In this document: positions 1 to 8,077 of the stretch, piece by piece
Layout of the letters: each line of letters starts with the position of its first letter
How positions within the stretch are numbered: the first letter of the stretch is position 1
Origin: Myxococcota bacterium
GTDB lineage: Bacteria; Myxococcota_C; UBA6777
NCBI GenBank assembly: GCA_023150835.1
Contig: JAKLKB010000108.1
Coordinates: forward strand, 1-46,850
Direction: 5' to 3'
Length of the DNA: 46,850 nt
Notes under the pieces: generated by a model
What the model was told of the DNA's origin: nothing
Databases searched by the model: none
What the model saw: the letters and a program-made list of their open reading frames with translations, nothing else
Position numbers and translations under genes: made by a program

Positions 1-62
1 CCTGCCAGCCCGGCCCGAACTATGATCCCCGCTATGGAACGGGTTTGATCTACAAAGAATAG
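1..62 (+). CDS. C-terminal fragment of an unidentified protein
   Basis: One frame is open from the window edge to a TAG at 60-62 and reads CQPGPNYDPRYGTGLIYKE. It would end 5 bp before the convergent end of the OmpA-like gene. Only about 20 residues are visible. The composition (Cys, Pro, Tyr, Gly) looks like a real secreted-protein tail, but a chance frame cannot be excluded. Function unknown. Confidence 0.3.
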   Translation, partial: CQPGPNYDPRYGTGLIYKE

Positions 63-67
63 GCGGT

Positions 68-922
68 TTAGCGTGCAGCCGTACAGACTTGGAGAGGGGC
101 GGGGGCTTGGGCGAGTTGGAGTTCTTGGAGGTTGGGGACCAAGACGATCTCGGTGCGTCGGTTGCGTGCGCGATCTTCTTTGCTTTCGTTGGAGGCGGTG
201 GGTTGGTATTGCCCGAAGCCAGCGGCGGATATCAGTTCGGGGGGCATTCCAGCTTTGAGCATGACACGCAAGACGGCGAGTGCGCGTTGAACGGAAAGCG
301 ACCAGTTGACGGCGGGTTTGCCGACGCTGTCGGTGTGTCCGGCGACTTGCCAACGGCGTTGCATACCTTTGAGGATATCGGTCAACTGAGCGATGGCTTC
401 GGAGCCTTCGCCTTTGACGGTGGATTGTCCGCTGGCAAATAGGATGCTTTCTTCGAGTTGAACGATTAACATTCCGTTGACCATGCGCACACGCAACTTT
501 CCTGCATCGGTCATCGCTTTGAAGGAGTTTTTCAGCCGATCAAACAGGGCTTTTCGGCGGTTTGCGATATCTTGCAAGCGTTGGATCTGTTCGAGGGCTT
601 GTTGGAGCTTGCGGGTTTTTTCGTCGCCTTTGTCGGCGAGAGCGCGAACGCGGTCTTCGCATTGTTGGCGGGCGAGTTTGAGTTGGTCGATCCGCGACTG
701 TAGCCGCTCGCTCAGCCTTCGGAGCTTGTTTCGATCGAGGGTCATCGCACGCAGTGCTTGGTTGCGCGCTTTCAACCGCGCAGTCAGATCGCTTTTGTCT
801 TTTTCCAGTCCTGCGATCTGTTGGTCTTTTTCTCCCATCAGCTTGAGGTGCTCACTCTTCCAAATACATCCCCACTGCCCCATCGCCACGACACCGATCA
901 TACACCATCGAATCCATCGCAT
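68..922 (-). CDS. OmpA-family lipoprotein with coiled coil
   Basis: Predicted envelope protein of 284 residues. An upstream ATG at 1006 is possible, but the ATG at 922 has GGAG 8-9 nt before it and puts a hydrophobic segment at the N-terminus, so I use 922. That segment ends in GQWGC (Cys19), an atypical lipobox with Gln at -3. Residues about 30-130 are a Lys/Arg/Glu/Gln-rich coiled coil (KDQQIAGLEKDKSDLTARLK). Residues about 160-270 form an OmpA-like peptidoglycan-binding domain with AGHTDSVG and the closing DRARNRRTEIVL. This architecture (lipid anchor, coiled-coil spacer, OmpA domain) would tie the outer membrane to the wall. The 1698-residue lipoprotein gene lies upstream on the same strand, 450 bp away across repeats, so co-transcription is uncertain. 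Confidence 0.85.
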   Translation of the reverse strand: MRWIRWCMIGVVAMGQWGCIWKSEHLKLMGEKDQQIAGLEKDKSDLTARLKARNQALRAMTLDRNKLRRLSERLQSRIDQLKLARQQCEDRVRALADKGDEKTRKLQQALEQIQRLQDIANRRKALFDRLKNSFKAMTDAGKLRVRMVNGMLIVQLEESILFASGQSTVKGEGSEAIAQLTDILKGMQRRWQVAGHTDSVGKPAVNWSLSVQRALAVLRVMLKAGMPPELISAAGFGQYQPTASNESKEDRARNRRTEIVLVPNLQELQLAQAPAPLQVCTAAR

Positions 923-1120
923 TCTTCTTCTCCACCGTTGTTTGGGCGCTCTTGCTTCTTGTGATATCGCGTTGTTCGCGCTCGCTTTGCGCCACGTCTT
1001 TCTCAATGATCAACCCAAACATAGACATACGCGCAGAAGGCATACCACGATCCGCGAGCCGATGGGAAGAGGGAAGGGGAAGCTTGGTGGATGGGTGAGG
1101 AAAAGCTGGTGAGATGGATA

Positions 1121-1236
1121 TAGGACTTACGCAGTTGAAAAGGGAAACCGTGAAGAATCAACCCGTTGTAGTGGCGGTTCGCGAACCGCCCGCGCCCGAA
1201 CATGGGCCTTTTTCGTATCGAACTGCGTAAGTCCTA
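1121..1236. mobile_element. MITE-like element with 16-bp terminal inverted repeats
   Basis: The element begins TAGGACTTACGCAGTT and ends with its exact reverse complement AACTGCGTAAGTCCTA. Both sides are flanked by TGGATA (1115-1120 and 1237-1242), which reads as a 6-bp target duplication. The 116-bp interior has no coding capacity. It contains a smaller palindrome (GCGGTTCGCGAACCGC, about 1175-1190). It looks like a non-autonomous element moved by a transposase in trans. The same end sequence recurs at 7268-7279 and 28489-28498. Confidence 0.75.
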
Positions 1237-1244
1237 TGGATAAA

Positions 1245-1364
1245 AGAAGAAAAGCCGATAGGATGGGGATAACGAACGATCTATAGCAGAAAAGCCGATA
1301 GGATGGGGAGAGCGGATGGTTGAGAGCAGAAAAGCCGATAGGATGGGGAGAGCGGATGGTTGTA
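1245..1364. repeat. 40-bp tandem repeat, three copies
   Basis: The segment AAAGCCGATAGGATGGGG starts at 1251, 1291 and 1331, an exact period of 40 bp. Copies 2 and 3 are nearly identical (AGAGCGGATGGTTG follows); copy 1 has diverged. It lies between the MITE-like element and the end of the giant lipoprotein gene. No gene is seen in 923-1374. Confidence 0.9.
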
Positions 1365-1374
1365 GACGGAGGGG

Positions 1375-4300
1375 TTAGGGTTGGACGATCGCAAAGCCCG
1401 TACCACCCGAGGATTCGAGGCTTGTTTTGTGGCGGATGTGGAAGGAGAACACGCCGACCTGCCATCCCGTCGTATCGATCGAGATCTTGCAACGTCGAGG
1501 ATCGGTGGTGGAGCTTGTGCCTGTGCAGCTTATGAAGTTGTAGACTTTGGGGGTCGTGATACCCGGGCCTTTGACGATCACTTCGTAGCTTTTCCAGTTT
1601 TGGTTGGTGTATTGTTCGCCAAAAGGCTGATTGTACGAGGTACTCCAAGGCATGACGTTGATTTCGACGTCAAGGGTTTTGCTTGGATAAGACCAGAAGG
1701 GATTCAACGCGACCGAACGAGCGCGCTCTCCGAGATGCAGTCCTGTTTGTAGGTTGAGGTAGACGGTGTTGGTGGAGTCGGTTCCAACGACGGCTTTGAT
1801 CGGGATGCGGCCTGATTTTCCTGCGAGGCTATAAGGAGCGGCGAGGTAGAGATAAGCGCTCGAACTGTAACGTGTGGGAACTTCGACTCCATCGATATGG
1901 ATCTTGGAGGTGGAGGTAAAGCCGCTGCCGTAGACATACCAGTCGCCTGTGGTGCTGATGGCGTTGCCATTGAGTTTTTGGACGCCGTGGCTGACATATT
2001 CGTCGTACGAAGAAGAGATATAGGGGCCAGAGGACGGGAGGACGGTGAATTTGGCGGAGTCCGTTGCGCCGTTGGGGTTTTTGACTTCGAGGGTGTACTC
2101 GGTGGGGACGGAGACGGTGGGGGCGGTGTATCCGCTGCTTGCGGTGCGGATATACGTGGTGGAGAGATAGGGGTTGGCTTGTAAGACCCCGTTGATGCGG
2201 ATCTCCACGCCCGAGGCTGCAAGTCCCGAAGCATAGGCATACAACGTCGTGGCGGCTCCTGTTCGGACGTACCGAGGGCTGAGATAGCGGATATGGGGTT
2301 TGCCTTCGTTGTTTGCGATCTCAAAGACATTGGATTTTGTGCCGTCGGCTTTGGTGATCTGGAGCAGGTAGGGGCCTGTTTTGATGGGGAAGTTGTAAGA
2401 AGCGATGTAGAAGTTGTCTTCGGTGCCTGTGCGGAAAGTAGCGCTGACAGTTTGGCCGTCGATGGAGAGGGTATCTGTGGCCGCGATGCCGAGGCCATAG
2501 ATCGTGAGAGATTGTGCGCCAGAGCCGAGGACATCGGGGCTTGTGTAGGTGATCATAGGGGGGATCTTGGGGATGACGCTAAAGTTGAAGGGGGCGGATT
2601 GTTGGCCGTCTGGGTTGGACAGCACCATCTGGTTGAGTCCGGGGTTGAGTCCCGCAGTATTGACGAGCATGGTGAGTTCGGAGGCGGATTTGTAGAGGGT
2701 GGGGATCACTTGGAGGTTGGAGGTCAGGACATAAGCACCACTTGCGAGGTTGGAGCCTTTGATGGTGACGGTCACTTGGGAGCCTTGGCTGCCGACGTTG
2801 GGGGTGATGGAAGTGACGGTAGGTGGGGGCGGGGTGTTCAGGGTGAAGGAAAAGAGCGGAGAGGCCCACACTTTGCCGTTGATCGTGGTTTTGTATTGGA
2901 TGGTGTGGTTTCCTGCGGTCAGCCCGGCTGTACTAAAGTTATAGAGGTAGCAATAGGTGTTGGTGGGACTGGACATATAACAGGTGGGAGGCTTGGGCGG
3001 ATCGGAGAGGTAGGGTTTTCCATCCACGAGGAATTCGGGGTCGGGAGGAAGGGCGCGATAATACTTTCCATAGACAGTCACAGAAGAGAAGACGCGGTCG
3101 GGATAGATCGTGGTGCTTGGAGACCACGAGAGTCGGTCGATCACGGGATCGGGGAGTTCGTTGAGTTGGAGGACAGCGGGGTTGCTGCGCTCGCCTGTGG
3201 GAAGCTCAAAATAGACCTTGTAGGCTTCGCCGTTCATGCCGGAAGTGTTGAGCGTTCCATAGACATAAGCGTAAGAAGAACCGAGATAAGAACTGGTGAC
3301 GTTGTATTTTTTGTTGGTGCTGTGGGTTCCGTAGTCGTTGCCTTGAGCGTCAAGGATGCGAACGATCGGGAGGGTTTGGCAGCTTGAACCTTGGGCAGTA
3401 CAGAAGCGGCTACCGTAAACGTAAAAGCTGAAGCTACGGCCTACAAACTCCGTTGCGGGGCTGAGGCGATCCATGATGGGGGGCGGCTCGGCTTCTGCAA
3501 AGAGCGGATACTCGTTGCTTTTGTCGGTTCCGTCTTGGACGTAAAGATAGTAAACGCCTGCGGGGATCTTGAAATCGAGACCATCGACCGTCACTTGGGA
3601 GGCGGAGATGTACTTGAGGGCGACTTTTTGGCCGTTGAAGTAGGCTTCGGAGTTTTGGGTGAAGCCGTTGCCTGTGAGGGTGACGCCGTTGTAGACGATA
3701 CCGCGTTTGTAGCTGCTTTGTGAGACGTTGGCGATGCGCAGTTTGGGGTTGGTGGCGAGGATCGAAAACTTGAGTTTGTCGGTTTTTTGGCCATTTTGGT
3801 TATCGACGTAGACATCGACAGTTCCGGGAGTTTTGCCTGTGAGATCGATGCGATCTTTGGTGATGATCTCTTTGTCGCTGCGATGGACGATATCGAGCTT
3901 GGAGGTGCCAAAGTAGATGGCGGAGGTGGGAAGGAAGTTGGAGCCTTGGATGCTGAGGAAAAACTGTTCGCCCACAAGAGCGCTGGTAGGGGTGACTTGG
4001 GCGAGGGTGGGTGCGGGTGGATCGAGGACAACAAACTTCACGGGTGTACTCAAGGCCCCGCAAGGATTGGCGGCTTGAACGTTGTATTCGCCAGCCTTGA
4101 GGCCGGTGAGATCGACTTCGCCCGTGAGGCTGTAGCAAGAAGAAGTGCTACTGCACACGGAAGGAACAGGCTTTCCATTGAAGTAGACGACGGCCCCGAG
4201 TTGAAACGAAGTGCCGGAATAAGAGAGTAGGATATTGACTTTGGTGTCAGCGGGGGCGGCGTTGGGTTGGAGGGTGCTGATGGTTGGTGTGGTGGTGGTG

Positions 4301-6471
4301 GTGCCGGACTGAAGGGAGAAATCGGTGGTTGCAGAAGTTGCGTTTGCGCCGTTTTGAACGGAGACCTTGTAGGTTCCGGCGGTCATGCCTTGTTTGAGAG
4401 TGAGTTTGAGGGTGCGTGCATCCACGAAGGTAAGGGGGTTGCTGCCGAGTCCACCGGCTTGTTGGAAGAGGGTGGTGGTGGTGCCGAGGGCGAAGCGGAC
4501 TTCGGACTTGTTTTGAAGGAAGTTGACACCACGGATCAGGATCTCGGCATCACAAGAATTTCGCCATGTGGACGGAGTGATCGAGGAGATGGAGGGTAGG
4601 CGGTAGGTGATATCGACGGGGATGGGGTTGGAGCGCTTGTTTCCGGGATTGATGACGTAGGCGTTGGCTTTGACTTTGGGGCCCCAAGTGCCTTTGGTGG
4701 TGTCGACGGTGGCCTCGATAAAAGTGCTGCTTTGGAAGCGAACATCGCTGGTGGGTAGCATCTTTCCGTCGACTTCGACTTGTGCGCCTTGTCGGAAAGA
4801 GTCGCCGTAGACGGCGAGTTTGTTGGTGCTGTCGTCAAGGTACACAAAGAAGGGCAAGATGCGGTCGAGTTTGGGGGTGGGGTCGATGCCTTCGACCACA
4901 AAGTCGAGCTTGGCGGAGCTTTGGCCGTCGAGGTTTTGTACCCAGACTTTGTAGGTGCCTGCGGGGATGGAGGTGAGATCGAGTTCAGGTTTGGCTTGGA
5001 TCTCGTCGCGTCGGACGCGATCCGACGGGATGGCTTTGCCGTCGAACATGATCACCGCGCCTTGCGAAAAGCCCGAACCATGAACGCTAAAGGGGATTTT
5101 TTGTTGGGTGATCGCACGAGGGGGGTTCAAGACGACCAACACGGGGGGAGGTAGAGAGTCCGAGACAAGAAATTCGGCGGTGGAAGAGGTGCGCCCGCCG
5201 ACGTTACGGATGCGAAGAGTGTATTTGCCGGGATTGACGCCTGCGAGATCCAGTTTGCAGGTGATCTCTGTCGTAGAAACAAAGGTGGTGGGCATGGGGA
5301 CAGATTCAAACAGGACTTCGCTTTTTTCGACGAAGCCTTTGCCGAGGATGCGTACTTTATCGAGTTTGGCGCCTGTGGGGGCTGCGGGTGGATCGACGCT
5401 GGTGATCTCGGGTGTAGGGAGATCTTTGACGTCAAACTCCAGTTCGTTGGACTCTTTGCGGTTGGGGTTGATGGCTTTGACTTTGTATTTTCCCGGCCCG
5501 CGTGCTGCGAGGCTAAGGGTCCATTCGACCTCTGTAGCCGAGAGGAATCGGACATTTTCGACGGGTTGGATGCGGCCATCGAAGAACATCCGCACTTGAG
5601 CGGAAAAAGCGTTGCCTTTGACTTTTAATTTAACGGTGGTGTCTGCGAATCCTTCGGCAGGATCGAGTGCTGTGAGGGCAGGTTGTAGGTCGAAGTCCGA
5701 AAGAGCGTTGATGTTGACGAGTGCGGGGGGACTGGATTCGAGGCCATCATTGACGATCAACTCAAGCGTGTATTTTCCTGCAACATCGGGCGTGAAGGAG
5801 GGCTTGGCCGTATCGGCGGCTTCGATCTGGGCTTGGCTGCCGTCGGGCTTGGTTTTGAAGGTCCACGCAAAAGTCAGTGGGTCGCCATCTGGATCGGAGG
5901 ACGCGCTGCCGTCAAGCAGGACTTTGACACCCACACCAGAGATCTGATCTTGTCCTGCGTTGGCGATGGGATCGCCGTTTGCGTCTTTGCCAAAGACTTC
6001 GACCGTCACTTGACGTGGCTGACTGGGCTGATCTTTGTCATCTTTGACGATGAGTTGGAGGATGAAGTCGCCCGCTGCATCGGCAACAAAGCTTGGCTTG
6101 GCGGTGTTGGCGGCTTCGAGTTGCGCTTGGCTGCCCTCGGGTTTTTTGGCAAAGGTCCAAGCGAAGGTGACAGGGCCTGCTTCGGGATCGCGTGACTTGC
6201 TGCCGTCGAAGATGACCTTGCTGTTTTGACGAACGCGCTGAAACGCACCCGGATCGGCGATGGGGGGATCGTTATTGATTTGATACTTTCGGCATTTTCC
6301 TGCGGTACACAGATAGCCGGGGCCAAACAGATCGATACAGTCCGATGCTTGGGAACAAGAATCTTCTTTGTTGGTGCCGGGATTACATTGAACAAGAAAA
6401 AAGCTGAAACTTGCCAGCAACCAAAACGCTGGCCAAGGCATCCGCTTTTTGTGGGGGGTGGGGTGGAACAT
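1375..6471 (-). CDS. Giant surface lipoprotein with PKD and about 14 IPT/TIG modules
   Basis: 1698 residues. The ATG at 6471 is preceded by GAGGAGG at good spacing and starts a lipoprotein signal ending LVQC (Cys29); the extra 61 upstream codons lack this support. After the lipid anchor comes a short Cys-rich segment (CSQASDCIDLFGPGYLC), then two PKD-like domains with the pattern FDGSKSRDPEAGPVTFAW and LDGSASSDPDGDPLTFAW (about residues 65-245). About 14 IPT/TIG immunoglobulin-like modules follow, each opening with a P-x-I/L-x-x-x-x-P strand and a GxxF turn (for example PTVTSITPNVGSQGS). IPT/TIG and PKD repeats are extracellular binding or spacer domains, so a long rod-like adhesin or polymer-binding surface protein is likely. 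The ligand cannot be inferred. No catalytic domain is visible. Confidence 0.88.
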   Translation of the reverse strand: MFHPTPHKKRMPWPAFWLLASFSFFLVQCNPGTNKEDSCSQASDCIDLFGPGYLCTAGKCRKYQINNDPPIADPGAFQRVRQNSKVIFDGSKSRDPEAGPVTFAWTFAKKPEGSQAQLEAANTAKPSFVADAAGDFILQLIVKDDKDQPSQPRQVTVEVFGKDANGDPIANAGQDQISGVGVKVLLDGSASSDPDGDPLTFAWTFKTKPDGSQAQIEAADTAKPSFTPDVAGKYTLELIVNDGLESSPPALVNINALSDFDLQPALTALDPAEGFADTTVKLKVKGNAFSAQVRMFFDGRIQPVENVRFLSATEVEWTLSLAARGPGKYKVKAINPNRKESNELEFDVKDLPTPEITSVDPPAAPTGAKLDKVRILGKGFVEKSEVLFESVPMPTTFVSTTEITCKLDLAGVNPGKYTLRIRNVGGRTSSTAEFLVSDSLPPPVLVVLNPPRAITQQKIPFSVHGSGFSQGAVIMFDGKAIPSDRVRRDEIQAKPELDLTSIPAGTYKVWVQNLDGQSSAKLDFVVEGIDPTPKLDRILPFFVYLDDSTNKLAVYGDSFRQGAQVEVDGKMLPTSDVRFQSSTFIEATVDTTKGTWGPKVKANAYVINPGNKRSNPIPVDITYRLPSISSITPSTWRNSCDAEILIRGVNFLQNKSEVRFALGTTTTLFQQAGGLGSNPLTFVDARTLKLTLKQGMTAGTYKVSVQNGANATSATTDFSLQSGTTTTTPTISTLQPNAAPADTKVNILLSYSGTSFQLGAVVYFNGKPVPSVCSSTSSCYSLTGEVDLTGLKAGEYNVQAANPCGALSTPVKFVVLDPPAPTLAQVTPTSALVGEQFFLSIQGSNFLPTSAIYFGTSKLDIVHRSDKEIITKDRIDLTGKTPGTVDVYVDNQNGQKTDKLKFSILATNPKLRIANVSQSSYKRGIVYNGVTLTGNGFTQNSEAYFNGQKVALKYISASQVTVDGLDFKIPAGVYYLYVQDGTDKSNEYPLFAEAEPPPIMDRLSPATEFVGRSFSFYVYGSRFCTAQGSSCQTLPIVRILDAQGNDYGTHSTNKKYNVTSSYLGSSYAYVYGTLNTSGMNGEAYKVYFELPTGERSNPAVLQLNELPDPVIDRLSWSPSTTIYPDRVFSSVTVYGKYYRALPPDPEFLVDGKPYLSDPPKPPTCYMSSPTNTYCYLYNFSTAGLTAGNHTIQYKTTINGKVWASPLFSFTLNTPPPPTVTSITPNVGSQGSQVTVTIKGSNLASGAYVLTSNLQVIPTLYKSASELTMLVNTAGLNPGLNQMVLSNPDGQQSAPFNFSVIPKIPPMITYTSPDVLGSGAQSLTIYGLGIAATDTLSIDGQTVSATFRTGTEDNFYIASYNFPIKTGPYLLQITKADGTKSNVFEIANNEGKPHIRYLSPRYVRTGAATTLYAYASGLAASGVEIRINGVLQANPYLSTTYIRTASSGYTAPTVSVPTEYTLEVKNPNGATDSAKFTVLPSSGPYISSSYDEYVSHGVQKLNGNAISTTGDWYVYGSGFTSTSKIHIDGVEVPTRYSSSAYLYLAAPYSLAGKSGRIPIKAVVGTDSTNTVYLNLQTGLHLGERARSVALNPFWSYPSKTLDVEINVMPWSTSYNQPFGEQYTNQNWKSYEVIVKGPGITTPKVYNFISCTGTSSTTDPRRCKISIDTTGWQVGVFSFHIRHKTSLESSGGTGFAIVQP

Positions 6472-6816
6472 CAAGTCCTCCTCAGGACAACGAATGAAGG
6501 GAGTCGCCTCAACGGGCGAAACAATACAACTCTTTCGTTTGGATACAATCGCGCCGTCAACGCAGCGCACAAAGAGCAAAAATGACGCACAAGATCGTCT
6601 GTTCTTTTCAAGAAAATCTTGGCAAGATGCCAAGGCGAACCAAGAGCGGGTCACGGACCGTCAAGAACCACAACGAAACAAAAAAAGTCAAGAAGCGAAG
6701 GCTGTTGCCTGTTGTGTGGCCGAGGTGCGTGAGCGATGTGATACGTAGCAACGGCTCTTCCGCGCTAGACCTCGCTGGTGGGCTTGCAATCCCGAGAAGA
6801 GGCCTTGCGGTACATC
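6472..6816. other. Intergenic region upstream of the giant lipoprotein, no gene seen
   Basis: This stretch holds the ribosome-binding site of the lipoprotein gene (GAGGAGG read on the minus strand at about 6478-6484) and presumably its promoter. I found no convincing -35/-10 pair. Open frames here have no recognisable domain and no ribosome-binding site. Confidence 0.5.
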
Positions 6817-6954
6817 GCGATGGTCTACCTTTCGTGCTAGACCCCGCGATGGTCTACCTTTCGTGCTGGACCTCGCGATGGTCTACCTTTCGTGCTAGAC
6901 CCCGCGTGCTAGACCCCACACAAGGTCTACCTTTCGCGCTAGACCTTGTGTGGG
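6817..6954. repeat. 29-bp tandem repeat array, each unit a small hairpin
   Basis: GCGATGGTCTACC starts at 6817, 6846 and 6875 (period 29). Each unit contains GGTCTA, a 10-base loop and TAGACC (TGGACC in unit 2), so each can fold alone. The array ends in a larger perfect hairpin: CCCACACAAGGTCTA (6915-6929), a 10-base loop, and the exact complement at 6940-6954. No run of T follows, so an ordinary intrinsic terminator is unlikely. Confidence 0.85.
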
Positions 6955-7043
6955 TGGCGAGCGTCTCGTTTTTTGATCCGCTGTTCGGAGAGGACTTCGG
7001 CGAAATCTTAGAGAAGTGTGCTTGAAGGGTAGGTGCGATCCGC

Positions 7044-7123
7044 TGTAGACGCCCTGTGGTTGGGCAGCCACAGGGGGCTGCCCTTACATATCGGCGCACA
7101 CGATGGGCGGATTTCGTACGATA
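7044..7123. repeat. Dispersed repeat family C, copy 1
   Basis: Contains GGGCAGCCACAGGGGGCTGC (a hairpin of GGGCAG with CTGCCC) followed by a segment ending CGATGGGCGGATT and TACGATAC. The same order of elements is seen at 13513-13667 and 28621-28686. Confidence 0.7.
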
Positions 7124-7195
7124 CTATTGCCAAAAAAACTGTGTTCGCTCAAGCGAAAGAGCCGAGTAGTTCACCAACCTGTGATCTCTTCGCTT

Positions 7196-7279
7196 CCGCG
7201 GGGTCAAGGGAGCCGCGCTAAGGGCGCGGGGCGTGGTGCGTGGGTGGAACCCCACAAAACCATCCATGCGTAAGTCCTA
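7196..7279 (-). repeat. Dispersed repeat family B, copy 1 (reverse)
   Basis: Read on the minus strand it begins TAGGACTTACGCATGG, continues with GTGGGGTTCCACCCACGC and ends near GCGCGGCTCCCTTGACCCCG. Parts match copies at 28489, 32739 and 38433. Its first three bases on the minus strand are the TAG stop codon of nadD. Confidence 0.7.
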
Positions 7280-7897
7280 CAGTGATGAGGAATCGGAGGA
7301 CGCAGAAGAAGGGTTGTGATAGAGGCGGTGTGTTTGGATGTAGGCGAGTACAGGTCCGGGGAGATATTCGGTGACGTCATCGCCCGAAGCAAGGCGCTTT
7401 CGGATGTGTGTGGAGGAGAGCGGCGGGAGCTGGATCTCACCTTGTTCGACGCCTGTGACGCCGACGCGTCCGATCACAAGCAAGGGGGCGATCGCGATAA
7501 CGCGATCAAACTCACGCCAAGCGTGCGTTTCGTGAAGGATATCGGCCCCCACAAGCAAGCGGAATCGGTGGTTGGGGTGTTGGTCTTGAAGGTGTTGGAG
7601 CGTGTGGAGGGTGTAATTGGGTGGAGGCAGACGGGACTCGATATCAGAAACTTTGATGCGGCGAGAAAGTGCGGAGGCTCCGCGCTTGCACATCTGGATC
7701 CGATCGAGGAAAGGGGCCAACGATTTTCCAAAAGCATGCTCGGCGCAAGGGACCATCCACACTTCGTTCACTTCACCGCTGCATAACGCCCATGCTGCTG
7801 CAAAAAAGTGACTGTAGTGGGGAGGGTTAAAGCTGCCTCCGTAAAAGGCGATCCGCTTGGTTTTTGGTGGGCGGGCTGGGGTGGCTTGTGAGGGCAT
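7277..7897 (-). CDS. nadD: Nicotinate-nucleotide adenylyltransferase
   Basis: NadD joins ATP and nicotinate mononucleotide to make deamido-NAD in cytosolic NAD synthesis. The protein is 206 residues, normal for the family. Residues 20-30 are the nucleotide-binding GGSFNPPHYSH; the SSTHIR motif near the C-terminus is the second ATP-binding signature, and LVGADILHETHAW lies between. I start at the ATG at 7897; a TTG three codons upstream is also open but sits too close to its AAAGG. The last codons (SSASSDSSSL) are low complexity, and the stop codon lies in a dispersed repeat, so the natural C-terminus may have been altered by repeat insertion. The gene is divergent from the kinase gene. Confidence 0.93.
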   Translation of the reverse strand: MPSQATPARPPKTKRIAFYGGSFNPPHYSHFFAAAWALCSGEVNEVWMVPCAEHAFGKSLAPFLDRIQMCKRGASALSRRIKVSDIESRLPPPNYTLHTLQHLQDQHPNHRFRLLVGADILHETHAWREFDRVIAIAPLLVIGRVGVTGVEQGEIQLPPLSSTHIRKRLASGDDVTEYLPGPVLAYIQTHRLYHNPSSASSDSSSL

Positions 7898-8077
7898 GTT
7901 GGGCAAAACCTTTCGTAGAAAAATTGCCCCATGAGGGAGGGGCTGCTAGGTTCGCGTGGTGCGGCGGTTTTGTGCGAGGGGTTCTTTTCTTGTAAGAGGG
8001 CCGAAGCGTCGGCCTTTTTGGGGGCGATATCCTCGCATACGACTGTTCGGACAAATCAGACGAGGAGGATCGGTCGG

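Noticed and set aside
6582-7025. 147-codon plus-strand open frame
   Set aside because: It covers the 29-bp hairpin array, has no ribosome-binding site and repeats the same peptide; most likely repeat DNA without coding role.
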